Below, one piece after another: positions 1-13,281 of a DNA stretch of 64,000 nucleotides. Origin of the DNA: Piliocolobus tephrosceles (Eukaryota > Chordata > Mammalia > Primates > Cercopithecidae); assembly GCF_002776525.5 (NCBI RefSeq), contig NC_045436.1:55716254-55780253 (forward strand). The letters are read 5' to 3'. Position 1 is the stretch's first letter. Every line of letters starts with the position of its first letter. Both the position numbers and the translations under genes were made by a program. Under the pieces are notes generated by a model. The model worked only from the letters and a program-made list of their open reading frames with translations. It ran no database searches and was not told the DNA's origin.

Positions 1-3000
1 TTTTTCTCTGTGAAGAATTATTTGCATATGTAATTTAAAAATATTATAAATTATATTTAAATTTGAATAATATATATGGTATTTTATATATAATTTTAAA
101 ATTCTAGAGTTTACTTATTATTATTTTTCTATATTGTATAACGTGGGAAAATGGCAAGGAAAAAGGTAGCAAAAAGTAAAACAAGCAAAAATGTTAGTTT
201 ACAGCAAATACAAACTCTTAGATTTGTAAAAAATTCCAAATTCAACTATGGACAGCATATGAAAAATATAAGCTTATTCATCTACTTTGTAACATAGGAA
301 TTTATACATGTCAATCTTAAAAATATGCTTATAGAGGAAAAGCATAACTTTCTTTTGGGGTTGATTATTCTTTAAACAGTATACTCTAGATGAATATTCC
401 TCATTCTTATGGTTCTCCTATTGTTAAAAGAGTGGTGTTGAAATTACCCATAGAAAATGTGCTGAGTTAACAAATTGATCAGTATGCAAAAGAAAAAGTA
501 TTAAAAGGATTTGACAGAGTATGGGGAGCAATATGCCTTTTTTTTTAAGCACTAAGTAACTTTAATAAATCTGAGTAAAAATTTAAGACATGAGGCTAGC
601 TTGCAACTGGGTAAGTGATCAATTTAAAAATCAACTCAAATTTGATATAGTCAATACTGACAGCACCAACCTAAAACAGCTGTCTCACTGCTGATGAAAT
701 AAACAAATTAATGTTGTTTCCAATGCAAAGCAATTCATTATTTCCAGAAGACTTTGAAATAAATGTTTGAAGCTGCATATATTTTCAAAGTAAGGGAGTT
801 TAAAAAGGAACTCACAAATAACACCAAGCCAACAAAAGTAATTTTGCCTTTAGTGTATAGACATTCAGAGGCCTGTGTTTTTTGTTCATTGCTTTGCTTG
901 AGTGTTTAGGATAATACATTGATTACCATCATACATAGGCCTTGCATTTCTAAACACAATCAAAATGCTAAAAGCTTCTAGAAAAGCAGGCAATGAAAAT
1001 TTAGATAGTCCATAAGTTAGAGTCAACCAGACCTTATTGACTGTTTTACTATGTATAGGAAAATAAAAATGAATTAAACTCATTTCTTGCCTTGAATAAT
1101 GTAATGACAGAAGACATATGTTCCCAATAATGACAATAATAAGTAACAGTTGTACATAGCAATTGGCTTGATGGACAGAAAACAGTTTCTTAGGGGAAAA
1201 ATGAGAAAAAATACATTTGAGAAAAATGAGAATATTGGAAAAACATGCAAAGTTGTATAGACATGATTGAATATGGCATATTTAGGAAATATTAAATAGT
1301 TATGGGTGACCAAGGGGCAGGGTGTGACCATTCTGACAGAAAAGACTCTAAAATAGTTGAGAAAACTCACAAAGACAGTTGTACAACTTCACTCCATAGG
1401 GAATCATGAGATAGACTATAAAAACGATCCAGTTTTTATTTTAGAGAAATAACAACAGTGAGGATTATTTGGAGAGTCAGGCTATATAGACAGGCAGATT
1501 ATTATGAATAGACAAGACAAAAAATCCTAAGGATTTTTACTAATTCTCAGGGTTTTGAGTTAGAAAGAAAAAGAGATTTTTAACAAATATTAAAGGTACT
1601 TCTCCTGTTGTTGATATACTTGTTTTGTGCTTTCTGCATGCTGCATTTAAACCACTAAAAAATGTAGACTGAAACAAACTTAAATGAAAAATATTCTTTA
1701 AGTCATATATCATAAAGGTTCTTTCAAACAAACTGCCCTTTACGTGTATCAGCCATTGAGGCAGATGTGTCATTGGTGTAAATTAATTTTGTAAACTGTT
1801 TTTATTTGACTTAATTCCTTGTAAATATTTATATAAAAGTAAATATTTCACAGACAGCAGTGCTTTTTCTCAAGTTTGCTTTATCTGGGCATCAGAATCT
1901 TATATGAAGTTGTAGCAAAATAAAGAGGTTACAGCTGGTCTGGAGATCCATCTATCTGCCATGGCCGATGAAGGCTAGTCCCTACAGTGGTTAGGTGTTA
2001 ACAGGATTTGCAGCACATAATTGAACACTCACCAAAATGTGAGAATGATTTCCAATTTGCTCTCAGTCAAGTGAAGCAGATTTATGTGAAACAAATTATT
2101 TGAGATTCTTGTTAGATAAATTTTCAATTTTTCCTCATTACAACGCCACTACACCCAAGAGAATAGTTTCTATTTTAGCCAGTTTATATTTCTCTTTTTT
2201 ATTTTTGCATAGTATTTTCATGCTCTTATATATTTCTCCATTTGTCTGCTCTGGGCTCTCATTTCCAATATTAAAGCCTTCTTTGTTCTTCATAGGAAAT
2301 ATTCATGTTCCATTGTTGTCCTTGCATAAAGTGTAGGAATCCAATCTTTATCAAAGGTTGTGCTTTCTTGTATTTTCTGCCATATATTTTCTTTGTTAGT
2401 CAAGAACTACTTTTACTTCCTCTCCATTCCCACTCTCCCTCCCTATGGAGATCCAGACTTTTTATGCCCAGTGTCCATCTGCCATTCTATCAGATGTGCT
2501 CATGACACTGGCTTCTAAGACTAGTGAGGACTACAGTTAATGTATTATTTGGCTTCTAATTTAGTATTAGGTGAAAATGGCTTTTGCATTACTTTAAAGC
2601 ATCTAATCCATTGTAATTCCCATGAAACACTAAAAACATCCCTCTGGTCTTATAGCACCTTTTGTGGATTTGCTATTTAAGCATTCATATACTGTACAAC
2701 ATTTTGTGAGCTCTTTGCACATTGATGATAAAATAACACATGCCTCTGAAGAAGAATGACAAAACAACCTTAATTAGTACTATAACATACAATGTCAAGA
2801 AACCATATAATAGTAATGTGAAATATAACTGTTATTTCTATTGAGTGTCCAGACAAAGGCTTTAGGTCACTGAGAGTAAAGTTAAAGATACCTAAAAATA
2901 AGAGGATATTGAGATGTTGTTGGCTCTCTGTTTGGCTCACTTATTCAAAGTGACAGTAATTATGTCATGGTTTTACTTCCAATGTTTCTCTCTAATATGT

Positions 3001-3088
3001 TCAAATATGAAGATATATGATGACTCTTTAGTCACCATGATTTTTTTGGTCATAATTATGTGGACACATAACTTTGTTTGTTAACATG
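1..3088. other. AT-rich intergenic spacer, nothing recognised
   Basis: Mostly A/T-rich single-copy-looking DNA. Open frames are short (under 100 codons), rich in Phe, Leu, Ile and Tyr as expected from translated AT-rich DNA, and resemble no family I know. I see no repeat I can name, although very old MIR, L2 or DNA-transposon remnants could be missed by eye. Confidence 0.6.
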
Positions 3089-3559
3089 TGTGAAGGAAAA
3101 TAAATCTTGAGGCCCCCAAATCACTAAGCTAAATGGAAAAGTCAAGCTGGGAACTGCTTAGGGCTAACCTGCCTCCAGTTCTATTCGCAGTCACCCCTCT
3201 GCTCACTGAGACAGATGCATAAATGATTGCTTCCTTTGGAAAGGCCAATCAGAAACTCAGAAGAATGCAGCCGTTCCTCTCTCACCTATCTGTGACCAGG
3301 AAGCCTCCCTGATTGCCTCCAGTCTTCCTGCCTTTGCTTCAGGTTTTCCTGCCTTTCCAGACTGAACCAATGTACTTCTTATATATATTGATTGATGTCT
3401 CATGTCTCCCTAAAATGTGTAAAACTAAGCTGAGCCCTGGCCACCTTGGATATGTGTTGTCAGGGATTCCTGAGACTTTGTCAAGGGTGCAAATCCTCAA
3501 CCTTGGCAAAATAAACTTTCTTAATCAAGTTAAACCTGTCTCAAATTTTGAGGTTCACG
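3089..3559 (+). repeat. Solo LTR, ERV1 type (family not assigned)
   Basis: A GC-richer block of about 470 bp with LTR layout. It begins TGTGAAGG and has a C/T-rich middle. Near the 3' end it has an AATAAA polyadenylation signal (in 'gcaaaataaactttc'), followed by a short R/U5-like tail ending in TTCACG, probably a decayed TTCACA. The 4-bp sequence CATG lies directly before the start (3085-3088) and directly after the end (3560-3563). This fits the 4-bp target duplication typical of class I endogenous retroviruses. There is no internal gag, pol or env sequence, so it is a solo LTR. The 83-codon open frame inside it is a by-product. Confidence 0.65.
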
Positions 3560-3563
3560 CATG

Positions 3564-6500
3564 AGGAAAAATAAATATTTATATTCCAAATAATGCACTT
3601 TTAAAAATCAGCGTAGTGTGATATTACAAACTACTGCATAGGTGTTAAAAATAAAATGTTTTTTAATCTTACAGAATTTAGAATTTCAAGTGAAATATTA
3701 TTAAATTTTATACTAAGAATATAAATATCAAGTAGAACATTATTTCTCTTAACATCTCTTAAATATGTAGACCTATATAAAGAACTACAGAATACATATA
3801 ATATTTAACATATTTAAAGAGTGAAAAGTTTCTAATACTAATATTCTGGCCCATTTTGGAATATATCTTTCAGTTATACTTAATCACACATGAAAATTCC
3901 AAGTAACTTAAAAATAAGACTCTGGAGTCCAGTTCAACTAATGTATATTATTTTGATAGTGGTTTTTTTTTTTTTTTTTTTTTTTACTGGTGTAAATAAA
4001 TATTACAATAACTTGCAGATCATAAGCAAAACGCATGAATAAAAAGACGTCCTTAATCTTTCTGATGACGATTGCTACAATAGCAAATCACATAGTGTCT
4101 AGATGGGGCCCATTAAATATTTGTAGAATATTTTAAAACTATTTTATGCATGAAGATGATAGGAGAGTTGTTATTTATGACCGAAATTTCACTATGACCT
4201 TGGAAAAGGGAAGTGCTATAAATATTTATTTTTAAATGTTATGATGATATTATCTAATTAAATGTTTGTCAAATTGCAGATCTAGACTCTTAGTGGATCA
4301 TGGATTTAATGCTCTACTTTGTGACCAACATTTCAATATGAAATAGACTGGAATAAAATAGGAGACAGTGGACCAAAAAACAGTGTACATTTTTAATACA
4401 TAGAAGAAATACACTTCATAAAATGTTTACTTGTTTTACATATTCTTTTTTTACTATTTAGCCAGTAAAAGCCAGTATGACCATACCGGTTGTTTATGTT
4501 TGACATTTATATAAATTGTTTAATACATGTATTGTGATGCTGGATTCCATTGCATAAGTAATGTTAAATGTCTTCAATACCAAACCTGGATATTATTTAC
4601 ATAATTTTAATGTTTATAGGTCACATATTCCTCTTACTGTTATTCATAATCAAAAATATTGGAGCTTGAGACTACAGTAAAATTTTCTATAATAATGGGA
4701 GGTGATAATGCAATTCGTTAAACACACTGCATTAACAAATGGCACCAGCTAACAATGTTAGTTTCTAGCAAAAAATAAAAGCAAAACTATTATAATATTT
4801 TTAAAACTACATTTTTCACTCTAAACATCTGTATGGCATACATTCTGGAGAATATTTAAGAATTAGAATATTATTCTTTTTTGTTAACTGGCATGCTTTC
4901 TTTTTATTCTTTTATTCCAGTGTGAGGTCAATCCAAAAACTTCACGGAGCTGAATGTTTCCATTTTCCAGTAATGCATAAGAAAATAAACTGTATGAATT
5001 ATGAATAGATAAAAGTGAGTGGCCAAGAGTATTACCATCTTAAAGACTCCTGCATTCAAAGAGATGGTGAAATAGTTATAATTCAGGTCAGCATCCTAAT
5101 GAAAATTATATCTATTCTAGAGAGGAATTGGATATTTCCAGCTACTGCATGTTTTTGCGTACAAGTAGAAAACCGAGAAATAATGTTCTTGCCATCAGAA
5201 AAAGCAGCCCTATGAACTTGTTCTATTCTACTCACAGTGTGTATAATAATCCCATTCCCTCCCACCCTGAAAAATACAAATTCTTGACTATATTTCACAT
5301 TTATTATTTCATTTTCCCTTTAGAAATAGTTACCCCCAGGAGTTTTTTATTATCAAACTATAACCTTATCTGAGAAAGTTTTTATAAGGCTATATACATA
5401 TATGTGTGTGTGTGTGTGTATAGTGTAAGGTTATGAATCTTTATTCTGAATGAAACGTGAGTGTATTTTAGAGGGGAGTTTTAATCAATTCTTAAATAAA
5501 GCGACAACTTTAAACTATAAGCCAATGTTGTTGCTTATTGCAAATGGCTTCTCAAATATATAGAAAAACTTTGAAAACGAAAGTGACTGTTCCACATTAT
5601 GTAGCATGGATATGAAACACAGTGGGCTCTGGTAGATCTGACAGCCATGAAGGAAATATTATTCATTATGTATTGATATATATTGGATTAAAACTTTGCA
5701 TGTGCCCTGGTCAATTAATAATAATATAGAATAGGGTGAACTATGAAATACATTGTGCTTTTCTAAAAGCTCTAATATGGAAAAAGACAAGCAGTTTGTC
5801 CTAATGAATGCATGTAATTGGTACACTTTATTATAAAACACTGGAACAGCATTTTTCAAGAGGCAGTTCTATTTGTAACTGGCTGTCTTCAGCATGTCAT
5901 GGTGTAATAAATGTGCTGCTGACTAGAACTGCTGATTAGCATTTCTGGAATCCCAAGAAGTTAGTAAAAGCTGTTTGCCATTAAAGAAAGACCTTTTTAG
6001 CAGTCTTCAGAAAGAGAGCTATAGTCCAATGACCTATGGTTGTTATTCAGTGTAAGCAACTTCTGGAAGATTTCCTATAATCTATTTGGTGATATATGCA
6101 TGTGATTAAAAAGAAAGAAAATACTAATGAGAAAATTGTGTTATATTGTTGTAATGTTATAATATTTCAGTATTTCTACATAAATATGTTTGAAATGTCT
6201 ATTGCAAGGAGTAGCCTTCACTATGATTGTCTAAAACACATTATTATTATTTTTGCATTTTGTTTTTGCTTCTCAATAACTCAGAGTCAACAATAAATTT
6301 AAATAAAACACGACTGAAAAGTAAAATGAATAAGAACTTGATATTAATAGAGTGGAGAATGGCAAGTGAGGCCAAATCAAAATTCTCTTAATAGAAAATT
6401 TGAGTGACTCACTAAAAGAAAAATGTCATTCATTTTTTTTCTAACAGAAAATATAATACAATGCAAAATTATTGAAACATCGGGTAGCTATTAAATCCTG

Positions 6501-7284
6501 AAAATATTAAAACTATGCATTTAATAATCATTTTTAGGATTCATAATGGGAGCAAAGACACAAACCACATGCTGCTAAATAATAATTTTCAGTGCTTTCA
6601 GCCTGTTAGTATATTGTTACTCTTAATTTTTTCTAATAATTATTTCTAAGAGTTGAGTCTCATAATTCACCTATTTTTAACTTCAATTTATACAAAATAG
6701 TTTTACATAGCTGGATCCCCTCAAGTTTTTGAAATTAAAGTATGTAAGTATTTTTATATTACAAAAGGAAGTTATTTTTAACAACAGTCTTCTGAGTTGA
6801 AAACCATGATAACTTAAAATACAATGCATATAGTCAGTGGACAGAAACGATAAAATGAATTCTTGATGAATAGTATATTGTAACAGACAAAAGATATTTT
6901 TACATAGTTAAAAAAGGGGAAGGGAGAAGGGGAGAATATATTGGCTTGGAGACTAAAAGGAGGGGAAAAAGACAAAGCATTGGAATATAATTAACTACAA
7001 ACTGACTCGCAAGCTTCCAAAACTCTTGCTGCAACTATTGTCTTTTATTCTTTTTGCTTCACTCCCTCCCACTGTAGTCCAATTTTCTATAAAATCACCT
7101 CCTTCTCCTAAGAATCATGTGTTATCTATTGTTGGCTCCCAATTTTAAAATCAAGATTTAAGAAATAATGGGACATATTTAGCAGGTGCTTACAGATAGA
7201 ATAACCAACTTGTATAAAATAAGATCAAGTGGTGAAATATTTTATTAATATGGGTGAGTTCTATAAAAAGAAGTGCATGCGAGT
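3564..7284. other. AT-rich intergenic spacer
   Basis: Mostly unassigned AT-rich sequence. It holds a T-homopolymer of about 24 bases at 3962-3985, possibly the remnant of a retrotransposon tail, and a short (TG)n tract at 5404-5420. A splice-site-like bracket at 4921-5014 is described under findings. No gene or named repeat recognised. Confidence 0.55.
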
Positions 7285-7805
7285 AACATCAGAGAAGATG
7301 ACAAAATGGGAAGTGCCAGGAATCTGTCTCTCCACCTAGACGTTAATTAAACTGGCAGAAACCATCTGAGGTGATTGTTTTGGAATTCTGAAGTCTACTT
7401 GAATGCTTGCAAATTCCAAGTGAAAACTTAGCTGTAAAATTACCGCTAATATCAATAAATATCAGCGTGGTAATAACCATCCATCCTCCATTCCTTAGTA
7501 CTGAGTCAGACAGATGTGGGGCCACAACCCACAGGGACAGCTGAAGGAGCTAGGGAAGGCAATAAGAAGCTTATCCTCCAACCTGGGATTCTGTAATCTA
7601 GTTCTGCTAGTGATTAAAGAAGAAGTAAGAGCACAGAAGATGGCTGACATTGTTTCAACACTCACTGGCTGAGCAGCTTCTAGGGAAATTAAAGGGACTG
7701 AACTTTTCTTTTTGAACCTTCAAAAACAATGGCACATAGAATAAAAATTGAAAAGTGATGAACTTTTCCCTGCATAGATGCGCAAAGAAAGACACAAATT
7801 CAGAA
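7285..7805 (+). repeat. Old L1M fragment, 5'UTR-like part
   Basis: The segment starting near 'aagatgacaaaatgggaagtgccagg' and running through 'ctgtctctccacctagacg' resembles the 5' untranslated region of older mammalian L1 (L1M) subfamilies. It appears to be the left end of a long plus-strand L1M that continues, with interruptions, to about 15465. The exact subfamily and the 5' boundary are uncertain. Confidence 0.55.
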
Positions 7806-8095
7806 ATAAATCTGAGAATGTTTTCTTTGCCATGCAGAAGATTTTAGTTTAACGTAATTCCACTTGCCGATTTTTGCTTTTGTTGCCTGTGCTTTTGGGT
7901 CATATCCAAAACATTATTGCCAAAATCAATATAAAGGAACTTTTCCCTTATGTTTTCTTCTAGGAATATAGTGGTTTCAGGTGTTATGTTTAAGTCTTTA
8001 ATTCATTTTGAGTAGATTTTTGTGTATAGTATAAGATAAGGGGACAATATTATTCATTTGCATGTGAATATCCAGTATGTACAGCTTTTCATATG
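7806..8095 (-). repeat. L1 ORF2 3' fragment, antisense
   Basis: Read on the minus strand this matches the decayed C-terminal part of L1 ORF2. The plus-strand phrases 'gccatgcagaagattttagtttaa', 'gatttttgcttttgttgcctgtgcttttgg' and 'attcattttgagtagatttttgtgtatag' are the reverse complement of that region. It sits between the 5'UTR-like and ORF1-like parts of the plus-strand L1M, so it is a separate insertion or an inverted piece. Confidence 0.7.
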
Positions 8096-8684
8096 TCTAT
8101 CATGTATCAAAAAGCCATTTTATAATCACCTAAGAAGTAATTTTCAATAAGATTATCAGTAAGTTTTTATTAGAAACATTGGAAGGCAGAAGGCAGTGGG
8201 CTGATATATTTCAAGTATTGAATTAAAAAAAAAAAAAAATGAAAGTAAACTAAGAATTTAACATCCAGCAAAAATGTCCTTAAAATATTGTGGAAATGTT
8301 ACAATATTCCCAGACAAACAAAGGCTGAGGGTGCTAGTTACCTAAACATTAACTCAAAGCTTAGTTATGAATAAATAAGAACTCTGGTAAAGGAAAATAC
8401 ATAAGAAGTAATAAAAGCTGGAATTGTAAGTTTGGTTTGTAACTCCATTATTTTCCCTACATAATTTAAAAGGGAAATGAATAAAAACAATTATTAATCT
8501 ATGCTGTTGTGTACACAATGCAAAAATATAGAATCTGTGAAATCAGAACAGGGAAGAGATGTATCTTTTGTGTATCTTCATTGAGCTTCATAAAAACCCA
8601 TTCTTGTATAGCACTTATGATGTGATAACAGAGCAGGAGAGGGGTGCAGAACTTCCTAAGAACAGTTTTTCTATAACATTTGTG
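8096..8684 (+). repeat. L1M ORF1 end and inter-ORF spacer, decayed
   Basis: Around 8170-8345 the sequence follows the C-terminal ORF1 region of old L1s ('aacatccagcaaaaatgtcc', 'cccagacaaacaaaggctgaggg'). An A-rich run at 8224-8239 lies inside it. The spacer between ORF1 and ORF2 follows ('tttggtttgtaactccatta', 'aatctatgctgttg'). No usable reading frame remains. The element is broken at about 8685 by an LTR and resumes near 9245. Confidence 0.65.
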
Positions 8685-9225
8685 ATAGTTACTTTTATGT
8701 GTCAACTTTACTGAGTTAAGAGATGTCCAGAGAGCTAGTCCAGATAGCTAAGAGATGTCCATATAGCTAGTAAAACATTATTTTGGGGAATATCTTTGAA
8801 GGTATTTTCAAGAGAGTTCACCATTAAATTTGTAAGCCGAGTACAATCTATTCAGAGATAAGGAAGGGAAACTGTTACATTTTCTTGAGCTAGAACATTC
8901 ATCTTGTCCTGCCCTTGGACATTGGCAACCATAGTTCTCAAGTCACACTAGAAGTTTTATCATTAGCCCTCCAATTCTTAAGTATTTGGGTTTGGACTGG
9001 GACTTACATCATTGGCTCCTCTGACCCTCAGGCCTTTGAATTTGGACTCAGTTACCCCTCTGGCTTTCCTGGTTCTAGCTTATAAACAGCAGATTGTGGG
9101 ACTTCTCAGACTCTATAATAATGTGAGTCAATTTCTGTAAAAAATTTCCTCTGTCTCTCTCTCTCTGTCTCTCTCTTTGTGTGTGTGTGTTTGTGTGTGT
9201 GTGTGATAAGAGCAATAGAAACAAA
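8685..9225 (+). repeat. MLT2-type solo LTR (ERVL)
   Basis: Starts 'tgatagttacttttatgtgtcaac', characteristic of MLT2 LTRs. It continues with the expected 'ccagatagct', 'cctgcccttggacattggc' and 'gcagattgtgggacttctcag' blocks, and ends in 'gtgagtcaatttctgt' followed by a CT/TG-rich simple-repeat stretch (9150-9205). The inner 'agagatgtccagagagctagtccagatagctaagagatgtcc' region carries a short local duplication. It interrupts the old L1M between ORF1 and ORF2. Confidence 0.7.
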
Positions 9226-9244
9226 ATAGAGTTAAGTTGAATAT

Positions 9245-12200
9245 ACTAATTTAAGAAAAAATTGACTTTACATTTAAAAAGACTAAAAGAAACAAAGGAC
9301 ATTGTGTATTAATAAAAGATTCAATACCTTCAGGAGATATAATGATTATAAACAGTTACACACCCAACCACAAATTATCAAAATGTGTGATACAAATGGT
9401 GACAGGACAAAAAGGGAGAACTAAAGAACTCTATAATAATGGTTGGAGACTTTCAAGCCCTTCCTATCCTACTATTCAATAATGGATAGATGAGCAAAGC
9501 AGAAAAGTAAGTAAATGAAGGATGTATACAAAACAATAAATAATCCAACAAATAACATTAGAATATACATTATTCTCAAGTGTACATGAGGCATTCCTCA
9601 GGATATACCATACATTAGGCCACAACACATCTCAATAGACTTTAAAAGTTTTTAAAAGATACACAAAATATTTTTTTCCAACCACAACACAAGAAATCAA
9701 TAACAAAACATTTAAAAATTCACAAATATGTGGAAATTAACAGACTGTGAAACAACTAATGCATCAAAGAATAAATTACATAGGAAATCAGAAAATACTC
9801 TGATATGGCTAAAAAGGAAAAGAAAACCTACCCAAACTTATGTAAAGTACAAAAAATCAATGTTGAGAAGGAAATTTATAGCACTAAACGCCTACATTTG
9901 AAAAAATCTAAAAGTAATAACCTAACTTAACAAGTTAAATAACTAGAAGAATAACACCAAAACAAAGACAAAACAAGCTGTAGAAAGTTAATAATAAGGA
10001 TTAAAATGGAAATAAACAAATAAAGAATTAAAACAATAAAGAGAATCAATAAAACTGAAAATTTATTCTTGGAGAACAACTACAAAATTGACAATCTTCT
10101 AGTTACCCTAACAAATGAAAAGGGTGAGAAGACTCACATAAGTAAAACCAAAAGTGAAAGTGTGGAATTTGTTACAGAGATAAAATTATTATAAGAGCAT
10201 AGTACAAGTGACCGTACACCAATAAATTAGATAACCTGGAAGACATAGACAATTTCCTTGAAATACACACATTACTGAAACCGAGGAAGTAACAGAAAAT
10301 CTCACCTAAACTATAATAATCAAAGAAATTAAATCATCAATAAAAAACCTGAAGAAATTTCCTGGATGATGTGCATTCACAAATAAAAGCTACCTAATAT
10401 TTAAAGAATTACCATTAATCCTTCTCAATCTTTTGCAGAAGAATAAAAAGAAGTTGATATTCATCCGAAGTTGGCAGAAAGGAAAGAAAGAGAAAGAAGG
10501 AAGGAAAGAGGGAAGGAAGGAGGGAGGGAAGGAAGGAAGGAAGGAAGGAAGGAAGGAAGGAAGGAAGAGAAAGATTCCTAATTCATTCTATGAAGACAGC
10601 ATCATCTCATGCCAAAGCCAGATAAAGAGTTGAGAGAGAAAGAAAAAGAGAGAGGGAAGGAAGGAAGGAAAGGAAAGGAAAGAAGGGAAGGAAGGAAAGG
10701 AACAAGGAAAGGAAGGAAGGAAGATAACAAAAAAGGGATGAAAAAAGGTAAACTTATAAGCTTCAACAAAATATTAGAAAAGTGAATCCAAACACATACC
10801 AAAAAATTATTCTCCATGACCAACAGGGATTTATCTCAGGAATGCAAGGATAGTTGAATGTAAGAGACTCAATCAATGCTGCATAACATATTAGCAGAAC
10901 CACCACCAACAACAAAAAAGCATAATCATCTCAATTGACACATGTTTTTGAAAATTCTACTGCTCTGTCATAATTTTTTTTAAAAAAAGCTACTCACGAA
11001 ACTCAGAGTAGAAGGAAGTTTCTCAACTTAATAACTTAATAAAGAGTATTTATTAAAAAAAAAAAAAACAGCTAACATTATACCTAATGGTGGAAAACTA
11101 GAAGATTTCCCCCTAAGATCAGTAATAAGGCAAAGAGGGTGACTTTTGGTGCTCCTATTCGTCCTATTCATCACTGTACTGGAAGTTTTACCTAGAGCTA
11201 TTTAATAAGAAAAATGAAATAAAATACATCTAAATTGGAAAGTAAGAGGTAAAACTATCTCTATTTACAGATGGCATGAACCCAAAGAATCCATAAAAAG
11301 CTGCTATTATTTATAAACAAATTCAGTAAGGTTGCAGGGTACAAAATTGACATAGAAAAATGAGAGTTTTTTTGTACTATAGCAATAAATAGTCTGAAAA
11401 GGGAATTATAAAATCAATTCCATGCACAATAGCATTTAAACTAATTAAATACTTAGGAATAAAGCTATCCAACGAGGTGAAAGTCTTTCACACTGAAAAC
11501 TATTACTAACTAGACCATTACTTTTAATGGCAAAAACCACTGCACCAACCTATACAAAATATTGCAGAAAGAAATAAGATAAGACTTAAGTAAAAAAATA
11601 AATAAATAAATAAAAAGATCCCTTATTCATACATAAGAACACTTAGCATTGTTAAAGTGTCAATACTATAGAAATTGATCACCAGATTCAACTCAATTCC
11701 TGTAAATGTGGTATTTTTCCAAAAAATGGGAAAGCCTAATCTTAAATTGATGTGGAAAGTTAAGAAGCCCCAAATCATCAAAATTATCTTGAAAAAGACT
11801 AATAAATTTGGAGGACTCACACTTCCCAACTTTGAAACTTACCACAAATCTATAGTGATTAAATCAGTGTAGTACTAGCATAAGAAACAACAATAGAATA
11901 AAATAGAGAGTTCAAAACTAAAACCTCAACTATATTGCTAATTGATTTTTGACAAGGGTGCCAAGACCACTTAACAAGGAAAGGACTGTCTTTTCAAGAA
12001 ATGGTGATGGAAAAACTGGATATCTACCTGCAAATGAAGGAAAAGCTGAATACTTACCTTACGTCTTATACAAATACCAGCTTAAAATGAATAAAATAGC
12101 TAAATTTTAGAGCTAAAACTACGAGGTCCTTGGAATAAAACGTTAAGGAATATCTTTATGACTTTGGATTTGGCAACAATATCATAGCCATGGCACCAAA

Positions 12201-13128
12201 AGCCCAGGAAACGACAACAACAACAAAAACAAAAACTGGATAAACTGTAGTTCATTCAAATTAAAAACTTTTGTGCATCAAAACATGTGATCAAGAAAGT
12301 GAAGAGATAGCTTACAAAATGGAACAAAATAATTTCAAGTCATGTAATTGATAATAGATTAACATCCAGAATACATAAAGAACTCCAACAACTTAACAGT
12401 AACAACAATAAATAAATAAATAGGCAAAATATTTGAATATACATTTCTACAATTAAGATGTACAAATGGCCACTAAACACTTATATGTATATAAATGCTA
12501 TAAAATTGTATATATATATATATACAAACACACACACACATGCATATGGAAATATGCTCAATGTTTTTAGTCATTGAAGAAAATGTAAATCAAAACCACA
12601 ATGAGCTACCACTTTATACCTACCAAGATGTGTATAATTAAAAAAAAGAGGGGGAGAAATAACAAATCTTGTTGAAGACGTTGAGAAATTAGATGCTTTG
12701 TGCATTGCTGGTTGCTGGTAGAAATGTAAAATGCTGCTGCTGCTGTGGAAAACAGTTTGGTAGTTTCTCAAAAGGCTAAACAGAACTACCATATGACCCA
12801 GCAATTCAACTCCTATATATCCCAAATAACTAAAAGCAGGGACTAAAACAGACATTCGTAAATCAATATTCATGGGAAAATTATTCACAATAGTGAAAAG
12901 TTGGAAACAACTCGTCTGTTAATAGGTAAATAGATAATAAAATGTGACATACGCATGCAATGGAATAATACTCAGCCATGAAAATGAAATGAAATTTTGA
13001 TATAAGCTACAATAGGAATAGGCATTGAAAACATTATGCTTAGTGTAATAAGCCAGATGAATACAGAAGAACAAATATTGTACAATTTTACTTATATGAG
13101 GTACGAAAATCAGCAAAACCACAGAGAT
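9245..13128 (+). repeat. L1M ORF2 and start of 3'UTR, heavily decayed
   Basis: Plus-strand remains of an L1 ORF2 run from the endonuclease domain (from about 9300) through reverse transcriptase to the C-terminal domain. The clearest translated remnant is at 11675-11872, where FNSIPV, LKLMWK and GGLTLPNFETYHKS match the conserved ORF2 stretch after the reverse transcriptase. The end, with 'acttatatgaggtac' near 13090, is L1M 3'UTR and is cut at about 13128. Many stops and indels make it inactive. AATA and TA/CA microsatellites lie at 12405-12420 and 12511-12541. Confidence 0.8.
10480..10735. repeat. Two GGAA/GAAA-rich microsatellite blocks
   Basis: The first block (10480-10575) includes ten uninterrupted GGAA units at 10527-10566. 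The second block (about 10630-10735) is interrupted GGAA/GGAAA. The roughly 50 bp between them is recognisable L1 ORF2 sequence ('cctaattcattctatgaagacagcatcatc'), so both blocks grew inside the old L1M, probably from A-rich segments. Frames through them encode only KEGR-type repeats and are not genes. Confidence 0.95.
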
Positions 13129-13281
13129 AAGATACCTCATATCTTAATATAAGAAGGATAGCAATTTTAGCCATTCTAATAAGATAAATGGTATCTTATA
13201 GCGGTTTTAATTAATATTTCTCTTCTAATGAATGAATATTGAGCATCGTTTTCCATGCTTCTATATATATTCCTTGGTGAA

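Noticed and set aside
10433..10823. KEGRKEGRK-type frame and its antisense counterpart
   Set aside because: Translation of GGAA/GAAA repeats within an old L1M.
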